Of a stretch of 64,000 nucleotides of DNA, positions 29,546 through 38,575 are shown piece by piece (position 1 is the stretch's first letter; every line of letters starts with the position of its first letter). The notes beneath the pieces are model-generated. The model was given only the letters and a program-made list of their open reading frames with translations. It ran no database searches and had not been told where the DNA came from. Both the position numbers and the translations under genes were made by a program. This stretch comes from Cafeteria roenbergensis. Lineage: Eukaryota > Sar > Bigyra > Bicosoecida > Cafeteriaceae. The stretch spans positions 62,001-126,000 of the forward strand of contig VLTN01000075.1 of NCBI GenBank assembly GCA_008330645.1. The letters are read 5' to 3'.

Positions 29546-31063
29546 ATGGCAGCCGATGCGGCCGCGCCGCAAGCCTGGGAGGTCCGCCAACCGCCCGCGC
29601 GCGCGCAACGATCAGCAGAGCGGCCAGCGCTGTCGCCGGCCCGCTCGCCGAGCCCCATCGACATGAGCGCCGCCTCTCCCGGAAGGCGGCACGGATTCGT
29701 TCCCCGCGGCCGCTCGGGGGCGGGCGGGAGCCCGGGCGTGCCCGTAGCGCGAGGCTTGCAGCCCTCCGCCCCTGCACCAACACCAGCGGCGGTGCTGGAC
29801 CGCGGCGACAGCCCGCCCCGCGTGCCCGACGGAGCGTTTGGCGACGCGGACGACGACGAAGACTGGCCTTCCGCCGAAGACGACGAGGAGGCCGAGGACT
29901 GGGGCCCGGTTCCAACGCGGCCGCTCGACCTTAGCCCGGGTCGCACGCAGGCCGCGCCCGGCCGCGGTGCTGGCAGAGCCGGCCCAGCCCCTGGCCCGGA
30001 GGACGAGGGGTTTGAGGACGGCATCGGGTACGGCGACGACGAGGACTATGGCTTCGCCAGCCCGGCGGAAGGATTCGCCGACGACCGGTCGGCGCCAGGG
30101 CGCGGGGAGATCGACGGACCGGGCGGCAGGCGCAGCGGGGCGGGGACGGGTGCCGCTCCCGGGGCCGCTGACGCGAGGGGCGCTCCGGGGAGGGCGGGGG
30201 CGGATTCGGGCGCCTTGGGGCGGGCTGGCAGCAGAGGCGCCGGGTCCAGCCGGGGTGCCGGGCAGAGCCGCCCACAGCAGCGGCAGTTGAGTCGGCAGAG
30301 CCAGCCTCGACAGCAGAGCCGACAGAGGCAGCAGAACCATCGCCGCACGGCAGGGAGCGCGTCCGGGGTCAGACGCGCCCCCCCCTCCTCCGCGTCAGCC
30401 GACCCGGGCGCGGCAGCAGCCGCCGTGGCGTCGCGAGGCAGCGCCGCCCCCGGCCCCCCGCCCTCCTCCGCGGGCGCCGGCGCCGCCGCCTCGGGCCGGC
30501 GTGGCCACAGCCAGCCCTCGCTCGAGTTCTCCCGCCGGGCTAGGGCCGTCGACTACACGCCAAAGACGCTGGAGCAGTACAGAGCGGCGCAGCCGGCCGA
30601 CGGGCGGTACGTCGAGCTTGGAACGCTGGGCCCGGACCTGTCGACGGAGGAACTTTCCCGGAAACACGCGCAGCGGCGACGAGTGCGGGAGTACTCGAAG
30701 CGGGTGGCGAGAGCGGTGAAGGCACCCGTGGCGCCGCGGCCGGCGCCGCAGGCGGAGGAACGGCACCGCGCTGCTGAGCGACGCGCAGAGCCGTCGGCGA
30801 GGGAGCGAGCAATGCAGTTTGCGCGGAGCAGAGTGCCGCAGCCCAAGACGAGGTCGCCAGCGGCCGCGGCGGGGCCAGGGCACACCAGCGGCGGCGGAGG
30901 CGGCAGCGGCAATGGTGGTGGTGGGAGTGGCGGTGGGATTGGCGGTGGCAGGAGTGGAGGCGGGGGAGGCGGCGGGGCCGCCGGCCCGTCGCCCCTGGAG
31001 GCGCTAGAGGCGGAGCACGATCGCCTGGCCGCTCGCGTGGCCGGAATTCGGCGTTTGGTGTGA
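29546..31063 (+). CDS. Unknown disordered protein with a JHY-like YTP motif
   Basis: A 505-codon frame from ATG 29546 (context GGCCATGGC); the ATG at 29663 is an alternative. The frame is open further upstream but there overlaps the mutase first exon on the other strand. Most of the protein is low-complexity: an acidic stretch near residues 100-120 (DADDDEDWPSAEDDEEAEDW), then Gly/Arg/Gln-rich sequence. One ordered-looking block follows: RRARAVDYTPKTLEQYRAAQ, then VELGTLGPDLSTEELSRKHA and a basic helix QRRRVREYSKRVARAVK. This resembles the conserved YTP.TL..Y...GGLGPDL...EYA block I remember from ciliary JHY (C11orf63) proteins; that is recollection, not a search. After a Gly run it ends in a short coiled coil, EALEAEHDRLAARVAGIRRL. 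Confidence 0.5.
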   Translation: MAADAAAPQAWEVRQPPARAQRSAERPALSPARSPSPIDMSAASPGRRHGFVPRGRSGAGGSPGVPVARGLQPSAPAPTPAAVLDRGDSPPRVPDGAFGDADDDEDWPSAEDDEEAEDWGPVPTRPLDLSPGRTQAAPGRGAGRAGPAPGPEDEGFEDGIGYGDDEDYGFASPAEGFADDRSAPGRGEIDGPGGRRSGAGTGAAPGAADARGAPGRAGADSGALGRAGSRGAGSSRGAGQSRPQQRQLSRQSQPRQQSRQRQQNHRRTAGSASGVRRAPPSSASADPGAAAAAVASRGSAAPGPPPSSAGAGAAASGRRGHSQPSLEFSRRARAVDYTPKTLEQYRAAQPADGRYVELGTLGPDLSTEELSRKHAQRRRVREYSKRVARAVKAPVAPRPAPQAEERHRAAERRAEPSARERAMQFARSRVPQPKTRSPAAAAGPGHTSGGGGGSGNGGGGSGGGIGGGRSGGGGGGGAAGPSPLEALEAEHDRLAARVAGIRRLV

Positions 31064-31367
31064 ACGAGGCGGATCAAGCTTTCGGGCAGACTGCGTGTTG
31101 CCGGGCCGCCGTCGCAGGGGCGCTTGCCTCTGAAGCGAACACGTCGTCTGTCCGCGCAACAACAGCCGGTGGGTCGGGCGCGCTCGACGCCACGCGCAAT
31201 CCCAGCACGACACTCAGAGCTGACTCGCTTGCTCAGAGCTGACTCTCTTGCTCAGAGCTGACTCTCTTGCTCAGAGCTGACTCTCTTGCTCAGAGCTGAC
31301 TCTCTTGCTCAGAGCCTGCCGATGCCCACAACTACGGCCATAGTCCTGCCTTGAGTCTGGCGCAGGG
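31064..31367. other. Tail-to-tail gap with 19-bp minisatellite
   Basis: Convergent gap of 304 bp between the JHY-like gene and the CxxC gene; it holds the array listed separately and no gene. Confidence 0.5.
31214..31315. repeat. 19-bp minisatellite, 5.4 copies
   Basis: Unit tcagagctgactctcttgc begins at 31214, 31233, 31252, 31271 and 31290, with a partial copy at 31309. The first copy reads gactcgc in place of gactctc. It is AT-richer than its flanks. Confidence 0.97.
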
Positions 31368-33314
31368 TCACGCCCGCAGGCCGTGCGCCCGCATCACGCT
31401 CGCCGGCGCCCCCAGCAAGTGGCCCTCCCCCTGCCCGAGGCGTCGCAGGTTCGTCGCCAGGTCGGCGGCCGTCCTGGCGGCGGTTTCGTCGCCGTCGTCG
31501 CCCTGCCCAGTCATGGCCATGGCGGCGGCGCGGGCGGCTGACTGCTTGCCCAGGCCCGCCGATGCGCGCTCAGCTCTGCCCAGCGCGAGCGACCCCGCTC
31601 TCAGCAGCCAGTCCAGCCGAGTCTGCACCTCGTCCCGGTCCGGGAACCGGCGCCCCAGCCCCGCGAAGTCAACTCGGGGCGCTGTGATCCACACTCTTCC
31701 CCTCATTGGCGCGAGGCTCTTTCCGAGAAACGCCGCAACCTGACCGGCCGCGGCGCGGCCCAGCGGGCGGCCCACGCGAATCACGTGCAGCCACGGTCGA
31801 TCGACTGTCCGGCAGAGCTCGCCAAGCGACCGGACCGCTGACACGCCGCCCGGCTGCGACCAGAGCACGACTGGCCCAGCCGAGGCGGGCACCAGCAGAG
31901 CCGCCCTCTCGCCCCAGTCGCGCCCGCACGCCACGGCCGCGTGCAGAGCCAGCAGGTCCGGCGAGTCGCGCGGCAGAGCCACAATCGACGTCGTGACAGT
32001 CGCCAGAGTGTCGTGGATGACGACCGTGACGGACGGAAACGCCTCCCGACTGCGCACGATGCGGCGGCGATCCAGCAGCTGCGGTTTCGCGTCGAGGGAC
32101 GAGGCTTCGGTCTGAGTCGCTGTGCGCGCCCCGGCAGAGCCGCCGCCGCCAGCGCGCCCGGTATCGCCCCCGACCACGCCAGCGCCAGCGCCAGCGCCAG
32201 AGCTTGCACCAGCGCCAGAGCTTGCACCAGCGCCAGCGCCAGCGCTTGCACCAGCGCTTGCACCAGCGCTTGCACCAGCGCCTGTGGCGACTGGCGTGGC
32301 TGCACGGCCGGGTCTGGGTCGGGCGGCGACTGCAAACAGCTCGTCCGCGCTCATCGATGGCTGGACCGCCGGCGCGGACGGGCCAAGAGCGCCGAAACCG
32401 CTGCCCGCCGAGTCGCTGGCCGGGCCGCGGCTGTCGGCTCTGCTGCTGGCCGGGCCGCGGCTGTCGGCTCTGCTGCTGGCCGGGCCGCGGCTGTCGCAGT
32501 CGTCGGCGCCGAAAAACTCCGGCTGGCGTCGCGCCGGCGCCGTGGCTGCGCCCGAGACAGGGCCCGCTGCGGCCGCTGCGGCGCTGGGACTGCCGGGTGT
32601 GGGGGAGGCAGCGAACGCCCCGGCAGGCGTGCCCACGGCGGCCCCGCCGGCAGCCTCCGCCTGCAAGTCGGCCTCCTCGACGAACGCACCGGCCTCGCCA
32701 TGCGTGGTGCGCTTGCGGCCGGTGCGGCTGAACGCGGCGGAGGCGCCGTGTCGCGACCACCCGAGCACGACGCCGCCTGCCCGGTAACAGGCAGGGCACC
32801 CCACCGCGGCCCCCCCGCACAGCTGGCACACGCCCCACGCATCCCACGTGCGGGGGGACCACACGCGGCCAGGGGCGGCGCTGTCGGCGCCCGGCTGCGC
32901 GCTGGCGGTCTCGGGCGTTGCCCCGCGCGCGTCGGCCCTCCCGCCGCTGCCCGCCGCCCGCTGCTGGGCTGCTGGCTCGCGCGGCTGCGGGCCAGCGCCT
33001 CCGGCCGGCCCAGGCGACGGAATAGTGGGCTGGCTAGCTGCCTCTTCGTCCGTTCGCGCACCGGGGCCGTCTTTGGCCTCGGCGGCACCGCCGTGCGGTT
33101 GCAGCAGCGGCGGCTGCACCCCTCGACGGGTTGGGAAGCCAATTCGCACCTCGGTGCCCTCCTCCGCGTGGACCCTTGCTGCCCCGCGAATCAGGGCCAT
33201 CTCCCTGGCGCGCCTGCGCTGCCTCTGGAGCTCCATGAGCGCCTTGTCGCGCGCGCGCCGGCGCTCCTGGCGCGAGGCGCTGCGCCCAACCGAGGCGCGC
33301 GGCCCCGAGTCCAT
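31368..33314 (-). CDS. Unknown protein with a CxxC-CxxC zinc-ribbon-like motif
   Basis: A 648-codon frame from ATG 33314. The N-terminus is a basic helix, QERRRARDKALMELQRQRRR. Cys 163, 166, 173 and 176 form CQLCGGAAVGCPAC, a likely zinc-binding knuckle of the short DnaJ or rubredoxin type. Residues about 275-310 hold three copies of a 10-residue unit, DSRGPASSRA, encoded by a 30-bp repeat at about 32415-32500. An Ala-Gly-Ser repeat (32190-32285) comes next. The C-terminal 240 residues look globular: RREAF-like start, then PSVTVVIHDTLATVTTSIVA, DLLALHAAVACGRDWGERAA, PWLHVIRVGRPLGRAAAGQV and ITAPRVDFAGLGRRFPDRDE. I do not recognise this domain. It precedes the membrane-anchored unknown on the same strand. 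Confidence 0.65.
   Translation of the reverse strand: MDSGPRASVGRSASRQERRRARDKALMELQRQRRRAREMALIRGAARVHAEEGTEVRIGFPTRRGVQPPLLQPHGGAAEAKDGPGARTDEEAASQPTIPSPGPAGGAGPQPREPAAQQRAAGSGGRADARGATPETASAQPGADSAAPGRVWSPRTWDAWGVCQLCGGAAVGCPACYRAGGVVLGWSRHGASAAFSRTGRKRTTHGEAGAFVEEADLQAEAAGGAAVGTPAGAFAASPTPGSPSAAAAAAGPVSGAATAPARRQPEFFGADDCDSRGPASSRADSRGPASSRADSRGPASDSAGSGFGALGPSAPAVQPSMSADELFAVAARPRPGRAATPVATGAGASAGASAGASAGAGAGASSGAGASSGAGAGAGVVGGDTGRAGGGGSAGARTATQTEASSLDAKPQLLDRRRIVRSREAFPSVTVVIHDTLATVTTSIVALPRDSPDLLALHAAVACGRDWGERAALLVPASAGPVVLWSQPGGVSAVRSLGELCRTVDRPWLHVIRVGRPLGRAAAGQVAAFLGKSLAPMRGRVWITAPRVDFAGLGRRFPDRDEVQTRLDWLLRAGSLALGRAERASAGLGKQSAARAAAMAMTGQGDDGDETAARTAADLATNLRRLGQGEGHLLGAPASVMRAHGLRA
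32412..32500. repeat. 30-bp coding repeat, three copies
   Basis: Plus-strand unit gctgctggccgggccgcggc plus tgtcggctct occurs nearly identically three times and encodes the ten-residue unit of the CxxC gene on the minus strand. The unit length is a multiple of three, unlike the intergenic minisatellites. Confidence 0.85.
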
Positions 33315-33656
33315 GCCGGGCCGCGCGGCCGCACTTGGGCCACCTCGCTGCTGGTCGCCCTGTGCTCAAGCCGCCGCGAGAGCCCGCCCGCGCGCGGTGC
33401 CGTTCTGAAGGCGGGCCCGTGTGTGTGTGCGAGCGGGCGGCGAGCCGTGCATGCTTGTCGCGATCAAATACTCTACTTGGACGCGGCCCTTGAGCCAATG
33501 CGAGTGGGCGCCCCAGGCAGCGCAAGCGGGCCAACAAGCGAGCCTGGCCGATCCGCAACAACAGCTTCAGACGCCCTCCCTGGCCTCCCGTGCCAGAGGG
33601 TGGCCGCGTGCCGGCAGCGGCGCGGCGCACGCAGCGGGGGGTTGCGGGCTGGCGCC
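33315..33656. other. Gap between two minus-strand unknown genes
   Basis: A 342-bp stretch that should carry the CxxC gene promoter and the 3' end of the next minus-strand gene's transcript. No repeat or conserved frame is seen. Confidence 0.4.
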
Positions 33657-34757
33657 TCACGCCTGATTCAGCGCGCACATCGGGCCCGGCGCAGCAGCGG
33701 CGCTGGCGATCGACAAGGGGTCGTTTGACACCGCCAGAAGCTCCACCGGGGAGGCCGGCCTGTCGAAGGTGCCTGGGGGCGCCATTCGCGTTATGCCGCA
33801 TGCGTCGGCCGGGGAGTCCACCACCCACGGCATGAGGCGGCGCACGGGCCCGCCTGGCCGCGCCAGCCTCCAGAACCCGTCGCCGGTCGGGAGCGCGCGC
33901 CTGGCAAGCGCGGCGGCGTTGGGGTGCAGCGACGGCTCCCCGCCACCGGCTGCGCCGCCGGTGTCCGCAGCGGGCTCGCCGCGGCCGGCCGCACGGGAGC
34001 CCGGGGAACAGGCGCCGAGCCAGTGCAGCGAGGGCATGAACGCCCAGACCGACGACAGCCCGGAGACGGCTTCCCCCCGGCAGAGAGCCACTGCGTCGTC
34101 GTCGACGTCGTCGGGCCGGTCGCGCAGCGCGAGTGTGAGGAGGGGCTGCGGCGGCCGGCGGCGGCCTTGGCGCTCGCGGGAGGCGTCGGCTTCAGCGGCT
34201 GCGGCCAGCAGGCGGCCCGCGCCCTTGAGCGTCCTGACAACCACGGATACGACGAGCGACCCGCCGCTTTGCTGCGTGGCCGCCGCGGCAGCGTTGGCCA
34301 GCGCCAGCTCGTCGGAAGGGCTGAGCCGCTTTGGCTCCAGGGTCACCACGCCCGGGGACGAGGGCGTGCCGCCGAGGCCCAGCACGGCGCGCTCCAGCAC
34401 GGCCCCCAGCGACGGCGCCCGCTGCCTGCCCAGCTCGGTTGTTGCGTGCGACGGGTGCGCGACCGCCAGGCAAGCGGCGCCAGGGCACCTGTCCGACGCG
34501 TTGCGGCGCAGGACGTCCAAGTCGAGGCACCGGATTCCTTGGGCGGCCAGCTCCGGGATGCTGCGAAGCGGGTCCGGCGCGGAGCCCGGCCGCGTGCCGT
34601 CGACCCAGCCCTGGTGCGAGCAAGCGGCCACGGGCTGCCACGCGCCCCCACCGCCCCGGGCCCGCCGCCCGCGCGCGGGAGCTGAAGTCAGCCTCCAGAG
34701 GACGGCGATGGCGCAGATGGAGACCCCGAGGGCCGCCGCAAGCCGGCAAGCGCGCAT
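33657..34757 (-). CDS. Putative type II membrane protein, possibly PLC-like phosphodiesterase fold
   Basis: A 366-residue model from ATG 34757. The same frame is open to 35702, but that part is antisense to the LRRC51 exon and is rejected. The N-terminus is a signal anchor: RLAAALGVSICAIAVLWRL followed by a basic stretch, so the rest probably faces the lumen or outside. The start of the lumenal part, CSHQGWVDGTRPGSAPDPLR, then SIPELAAQGIRCLDLDVL and ACLAVAHPSHATTELG, resembles the first strands of PLC-like or glycerophosphodiesterase TIM barrels (HRG...GA..iE.DV..T....V.H). VTLEPKRLSPSDELALANAA would be a later strand and helix. A segment with a C-terminal WRLARPGGPVRRLMPWVVDS also looks barrel-like. 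The catalytic pattern is incomplete, so activity is doubtful. It is divergent from LRRC51. Confidence 0.55.
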   Translation of the reverse strand: MRACRLAAALGVSICAIAVLWRLTSAPARGRRARGGGGAWQPVAACSHQGWVDGTRPGSAPDPLRSIPELAAQGIRCLDLDVLRRNASDRCPGAACLAVAHPSHATTELGRQRAPSLGAVLERAVLGLGGTPSSPGVVTLEPKRLSPSDELALANAAAAATQQSGGSLVVSVVVRTLKGAGRLLAAAAEADASRERQGRRRPPQPLLTLALRDRPDDVDDDAVALCRGEAVSGLSSVWAFMPSLHWLGACSPGSRAAGRGEPAADTGGAAGGGEPSLHPNAAALARRALPTGDGFWRLARPGGPVRRLMPWVVDSPADACGITRMAPPGTFDRPASPVELLAVSNDPLSIASAAAAPGPMCALNQA

Positions 34758-35120
34758 CCCAGCCGTCGATGCCCCGGGACGGCGGTCCTCGCCAGGCCCT
34801 CGGACGCCGTGCAGCGCGCCACAATGGCCGAGCCCTAGCGGCGGTCCGGGGTGCGCCGCCGGGAGCCGCCTGTGCGCCCGCGCGCCGCCCCGCGAGCGCG
34901 GGTGGCGATCAGCTCGACGGCCGTCCGGCCCCCGCTCTGCAGGAATTGCCACCCTGCTGCCGCCGGCCCCGGCCGCGCCCCCCGGAAAGAAGCCATCCCC
35001 ACTTGCCCCGCCGTGGGGGCGGTAGCAAACGCCGCGCTGCCAGGAGCGCACCGCGCGAGGGAAGACCGCGACGCACTCTTGCCGCGCAGACTTGCGACTT
35101 GGTGGCAGCAGCAAGCGCAA
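34758..35120. promoter_or_regulatory. Divergent promoter region, membrane protein / LRRC51
   Basis: Head-to-head gap of 363 bp, GC-rich. No repeats or TATA-like element stand out. Confidence 0.35.
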
Positions 35121-35852
35121 ATGGCTGACGCGTCTCGAGGCAGCCCGGGGGCCCGCCGCATCGGGGGCACGCTGGAGCTGAGCTTCAAGGAGATCGCGTC
35201 GGTTCAGGGCATCGTCAAGGCCGTGGCGGAGCTCCAGCTCGCGTCCGGCGAGGTCGAGCCGCCCACGGACGACCAGGTGGCTCTCGCCCGCAGCGCGGGC
35301 GCCCACGAAGGCACTCCTGCGGCCAGCGCCCCGCCTGCAGGCGGCGCCTCGGTCGACACGGCTGCGGGGCCGAGTATGCATGCGCTCGGCCTGCCGGAGC
35401 CGAAGCGGCGCCGCTTTCAGGCGGTCAAGCTGGACAACAACGCCATCGAGTCTCTCGCGGGCCTCGGCCCCGTGCTTGCCCGGGTGGTGTCGGACCCCGC
35501 TGGCGTGAAGCTCCTGGACCTGTCCTTCAACCGCCTGAGCGTGGGAATGGCGAGCGACATCGCCGCTGCCGGCTGCGAGGGCCTGCTGAAGCTCTACCTG
35601 CACGGCAACGCCGTGGAGTCGCTCGGCGAGGTGGTCGCCCTGGCAGAGACGTGCCCGTCGCTCCGCGCACTCTCCCTCCACGGCTGCCCTGTGCGGGAGC
35701 ACCCCGCCTACCGGCCCTTCCTGGTGGCCACGTTCCCCAACCTCGTCACCCTTGACTTCACGCCCGTCACGCCGGCGGAGCGCGACGCGGCCGTCAGCTG
35801 GCGCAAGATGACCAAGGTCAAGGTGCCGCCCGTCGCCCCGCCGCCCTCCTGA
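35121..35852 (+). CDS. LRRC51: LRRC51-like leucine-rich repeat protein
   Basis: A single exon from ATG 35121 gives 243 residues (human LRRC51 192). It starts with LELSFKEIASVQ, matching human LDYSFRSIHVIQ. After a 60-residue variable insert come the repeats: VKLDNNAIESLAGLGPVL, VKLLDLSFNRLSVGMASDIA, LLKLYLHGNAVESLGEVVAL and LRALSLHGCPVREHPAYRPF. The end is ATFPNLVTLDFTPVTPAERD then AVSWRKM, the LRR-cap region (human TTFDFSGVTKADRTTAEVWKRM). The family is widespread in flagellated eukaryotes and thought to be ciliary, while in mammals the gene is fused to the LRTOMT locus. The gene is convergent with the RRM gene. Confidence 0.9.
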   Translation: MADASRGSPGARRIGGTLELSFKEIASVQGIVKAVAELQLASGEVEPPTDDQVALARSAGAHEGTPAASAPPAGGASVDTAAGPSMHALGLPEPKRRRFQAVKLDNNAIESLAGLGPVLARVVSDPAGVKLLDLSFNRLSVGMASDIAAAGCEGLLKLYLHGNAVESLGEVVALAETCPSLRALSLHGCPVREHPAYRPFLVATFPNLVTLDFTPVTPAERDAAVSWRKMTKVKVPPVAPPPS

Positions 35853-35861
35853 GGCTTGCTA

Positions 35862-35938
35862 GGGTTGCGTGACCGATGCCTTTGCAAACGCTGCCTGGTT
35901 GCGTGACCGATGCCTTCGCAACCGCTGCCTGGTTGCGT
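35862..35938. repeat. 34-bp tandem repeat, 2.3 copies
   Basis: Units start at 35862 and 35896, with a partial copy at 35930. The unit reads tggttgcgtgaccgatgcct then tcgcaaccgctgcc; copy 1 differs at about three bases. Confidence 0.92.
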
Positions 35939-36143
35939 GCAATCAGTCTGAGCTTGTGCTTCCCGCCGGCACGCGGCTGGGACAACGGCGGGGGAGTCTC
36001 ATCATATCTCTCGAGTTGCAACTGGGCGCGGGCACACGCACACGGGACTCAGACTCCACGCTTGCTTTGCGCGAATGCCAAACCATACGCAAACCATCGC
36101 GCACGGGCGAAGCGCTCGGGCGCTGGGCCGGTCCAACTGGGCC

Positions 36144-36159
36144 GGGGGGGGGGGGGGGG
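36144..36159. repeat. Run of 16 G
   Basis: Uninterrupted poly-G in the LRRC51 / RRM convergent gap. Confidence 0.95.
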
Positions 36160-36424
36160 CTACAGAGTCACGGGAATCGAATGACAACGGGTGAAGAATC
36201 AGAGTCTTTGGATGCTGGAACCATATGAAAGTCCACGGCGCGCCGGTGCCGCAGGGCCAGTGGTGCGGCGTACAAGAGCTCCGCCGAGGACAGGGGGAGC
36301 ATTGGCGGGGCGATCGGAGGCGGAACGAGGGGGACGTTGTCGTTGTTGTTGTTGTTGTCGTTGTTGGTTGCCGGCGCGGGGGGGGCGTTGCCGGCAGATG
36401 CTGCCGTTGCTGGTCAGGCCAGCA

Positions 36425-38575
36425 TCAGCACGAGATGTCCGCGCGACGCTCCGCAAGGCTGGACAGCGCGTGCGGCTGGCCGGCCCGCTCTGCCGCGGCT
36501 GCCGTGAGCGCGGCCTGCGTCGGCGACATGAGCTCGAGGCGCGACCGCCCCACCTCTCTCGGGTGGGCGAAGCTGACGTCGACCTGCTGGCCGAGTACCG
36601 TGGCGCGGCGGGTGTGGGCTGCCGCTGCGGCGGCCGCGGAACTCGCAAAGGTGACGAATCCGAAACCGCGCGACCTGCCGTTGGCTCGGTCGCGCATCAG
36701 CTCGCAGCCGACCACCTCGCCGAAGCGGACGAAGTGGCGGCCGAGGTCATCCTCCGTGGCGGACTGGGGCAGTCCGCCCACGAAGATGCGGCGAATGCCC
36801 CCCGGGGGGTCGGCTGAGCGGCTGGGTGGCGCCAGGGGGGCGGCGGCGGCGTCGGCGGCGGTGCTGGGCCCGTCGGCCCGAGCAGGAAGCCGGAACTGAG
36901 GAGGCGCTGGCGGCAGCGCGGGCACGCCGTGGCCGTGGCCGTGCTGGAGGTGGTGCTGCTGGTGCTGCTGGAGGTGGTGCTGGGGGTGGTGCTGGGGGTG
37001 GGGGTGGGGAGCACCGCCGCGGGGGCCGGCGTACGCCTGCCCGGCGCCCGGGCGGGGACCGAAGCGAGGCCCGCAGTGGGGGGGCGCCATGGGCCCAGAG
37101 CGCGGCCCAGCATGGAGAACGCCGCCCCGGGGGGCATGCCCCGGGAGGTGGTGGAGGGGCTGGCGCGAAGCCTGAGCGGCCGGGCCGGCGCCCACCGGGG
37201 ACCAGTCGGGAAGCCCGCCGTGACGATGCGGCCCCTGGGCGGGAAGCGCTGCCAGGGTGGTGGTCGGAGCGGGCGTGGGGGCAAAGTCAGAGGCCCAGCC
37301 GGCCCCCGAGTGGGGCGGCGTGAAGCTGCCCGCCGCGCCGCCGAGCGGCGAGGTGCGGGCGAGGCCGGCAGGGGACGGCGCCTTGGGCACGGCGGGCGAG
37401 ATGTCCACGGGGCGGCCGCAAATCGCCTGCCGCGTGTTGAGGCATGCCGCCGCAGCGCGGTCCGAGGTGAAGACAACGAAGCCGAAGCCGCGCGGCGCGC
37501 CCGTGAGTTTGTTCCTCATCACAACGGCGCTTGCAACGTGCCCAAAGTGGGAGAAGTGCGCAAAGAGGTTCGCGTCCGTGGTGTCCATGCCCAGGCCGCC
37601 CACAAAGAGCTTGCAGGGGTTGGGGGTGCGGGCGTCCAGCGCAGGGGACGACGGCGCGGCGAGCGAGAAGGACGGAATTGTCCAGCAGCCGAGGCGCGCG
37701 TCGAAAACCATCCGCGGCGGGGCGCCGCCGCGCAGGTCGGCCGGGGCGGGCGGGCAGGACGTAGGCGGGAGTCGAGGGGGCGAAGCCGCGCACGCGGACG
37801 GCCCCTGGGGCGGCGAGAGGCCGGGCGGGGAGCCGTGCCGGCTTCCGGCTCGCTGACGGGCGGCCTTCGCGAAGGCGATGCCCGTGGCGGAGCCGGGGCG
37901 CTCCCCGGGCGCGGACCCCTCCGAGTCCGATCCGCCGGCATGGTCCTGGGGGAGGGGGTGGCGGGCGCCGGACGGGCTGGTCGACACAGGCCGGGTTGCG
38001 GCCTCGTCGTCCAAGGCCGCGAACGAGGGCGACTGCAGCGAGCCTTGGCTGATGTGGCTGAGCGCCGAGCCGGCGGGGCTCTCGAGCGGGTCGAAGCCCA
38101 CAAGGCCGCCGCCGCCGAAGAAGAGCTTGTCCGGGATCGTCGATCCCGTCAGGCCGCTCTCGGGGGCGGGCTCGGGGGCGGGTGTCAGACCCACTGGCAG
38201 GCCCGAAACGACTGCGTCGGAGTCGGTCGCGCTGCCGTCCACCGCCACCGGCGCGGGGAGGGTCCCGGAGCGGCAGTTGCGCTCGAGGAGGCCGCGGCGG
38301 GGGGTGGGGCGGGGGGCGCGAAGGCCAGGGGCCGCACGGCCGCGGGGGAAGTCCGCGGTGTCGGGCGTTTCCGCCGACCCGGCGGGGAAACGCCGGCAAG
38401 CTGGCTCGCTGGCGATCGCGCCGGCGACCGGAGGGCCGTCAGGCACCGGGCCGGAATCGCCTTCGAGCTCGGCACGAAGGTCCGAGGGGATGGGCGCGGC
38501 CCAGGACAGGCGGTCGCACGCGGAGTCAGACCAGATGCCATCCTGGGCCGTCGAGCAGGCGTCGTGGAAGGCCAT
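36425..38575 (-). CDS. Two-RRM RNA-binding protein (hnRNP / DAZAP1-Musashi type)
   Basis: From ATG 38575 (context AACGCCATGGCC) the protein has 716 residues; an in-frame ATG near 38912 would lengthen it. RRM1 (about residues 310-385) has RNP2 CKLFVGGLGM and RNP1 RGFGFVVFT. RRM2 (about 585-665) has RIFVGGLPQSATEDDLGRHF with RNP1 RGFGFVTFA. The closeness of the two motifs to hnRNP A/B, DAZAP1 and Musashi suggests a single-stranded RNA-binding regulator of splicing, translation or stability. The linker is Pro/Gly-rich with a His/Gln tract (HPQHHPQHHLQQHQQHHLQH) from a (ctg/gtg) DNA patch at 36940-36995. The N-terminal 300 residues are Ser/Pro-rich and look disordered. It is convergent with LRRC51 and divergent from the PTPS gene. 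Confidence 0.88.
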   Translation of the reverse strand: MAFHDACSTAQDGIWSDSACDRLSWAAPIPSDLRAELEGDSGPVPDGPPVAGAIASEPACRRFPAGSAETPDTADFPRGRAAPGLRAPRPTPRRGLLERNCRSGTLPAPVAVDGSATDSDAVVSGLPVGLTPAPEPAPESGLTGSTIPDKLFFGGGGLVGFDPLESPAGSALSHISQGSLQSPSFAALDDEAATRPVSTSPSGARHPLPQDHAGGSDSEGSAPGERPGSATGIAFAKAARQRAGSRHGSPPGLSPPQGPSACAASPPRLPPTSCPPAPADLRGGAPPRMVFDARLGCWTIPSFSLAAPSSPALDARTPNPCKLFVGGLGMDTTDANLFAHFSHFGHVASAVVMRNKLTGAPRGFGFVVFTSDRAAAACLNTRQAICGRPVDISPAVPKAPSPAGLARTSPLGGAAGSFTPPHSGAGWASDFAPTPAPTTTLAALPAQGPHRHGGLPDWSPVGAGPAAQASRQPLHHLPGHAPRGGVLHAGPRSGPMAPPHCGPRFGPRPGAGQAYAGPRGGAPHPHPQHHPQHHLQQHQQHHLQHGHGHGVPALPPAPPQFRLPARADGPSTAADAAAAPLAPPSRSADPPGGIRRIFVGGLPQSATEDDLGRHFVRFGEVVGCELMRDRANGRSRGFGFVTFASSAAAAAAAHTRRATVLGQQVDVSFAHPREVGRSRLELMSPTQAALTAAAAERAGQPHALSSLAERRADISC

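Larger units (their letters stand above)
35853..36424. other. Tail-to-tail gap LRRC51 / RRM protein
   Basis: Convergent gap of 572 bp containing a 34-bp duplication, a G16 run and a (gttgttgtt) patch near 36330-36365. It is partly less GC-rich (35940-36110). Nothing codes here that I can support. Confidence 0.5.

Noticed and set aside
34758-35702. N-terminal extension of the minus-strand membrane protein
   Set aside because: This part of the frame is exactly antisense to LRRC51 coding sequence and its promoter; the ATG at 34757 followed by a signal anchor is the better start.
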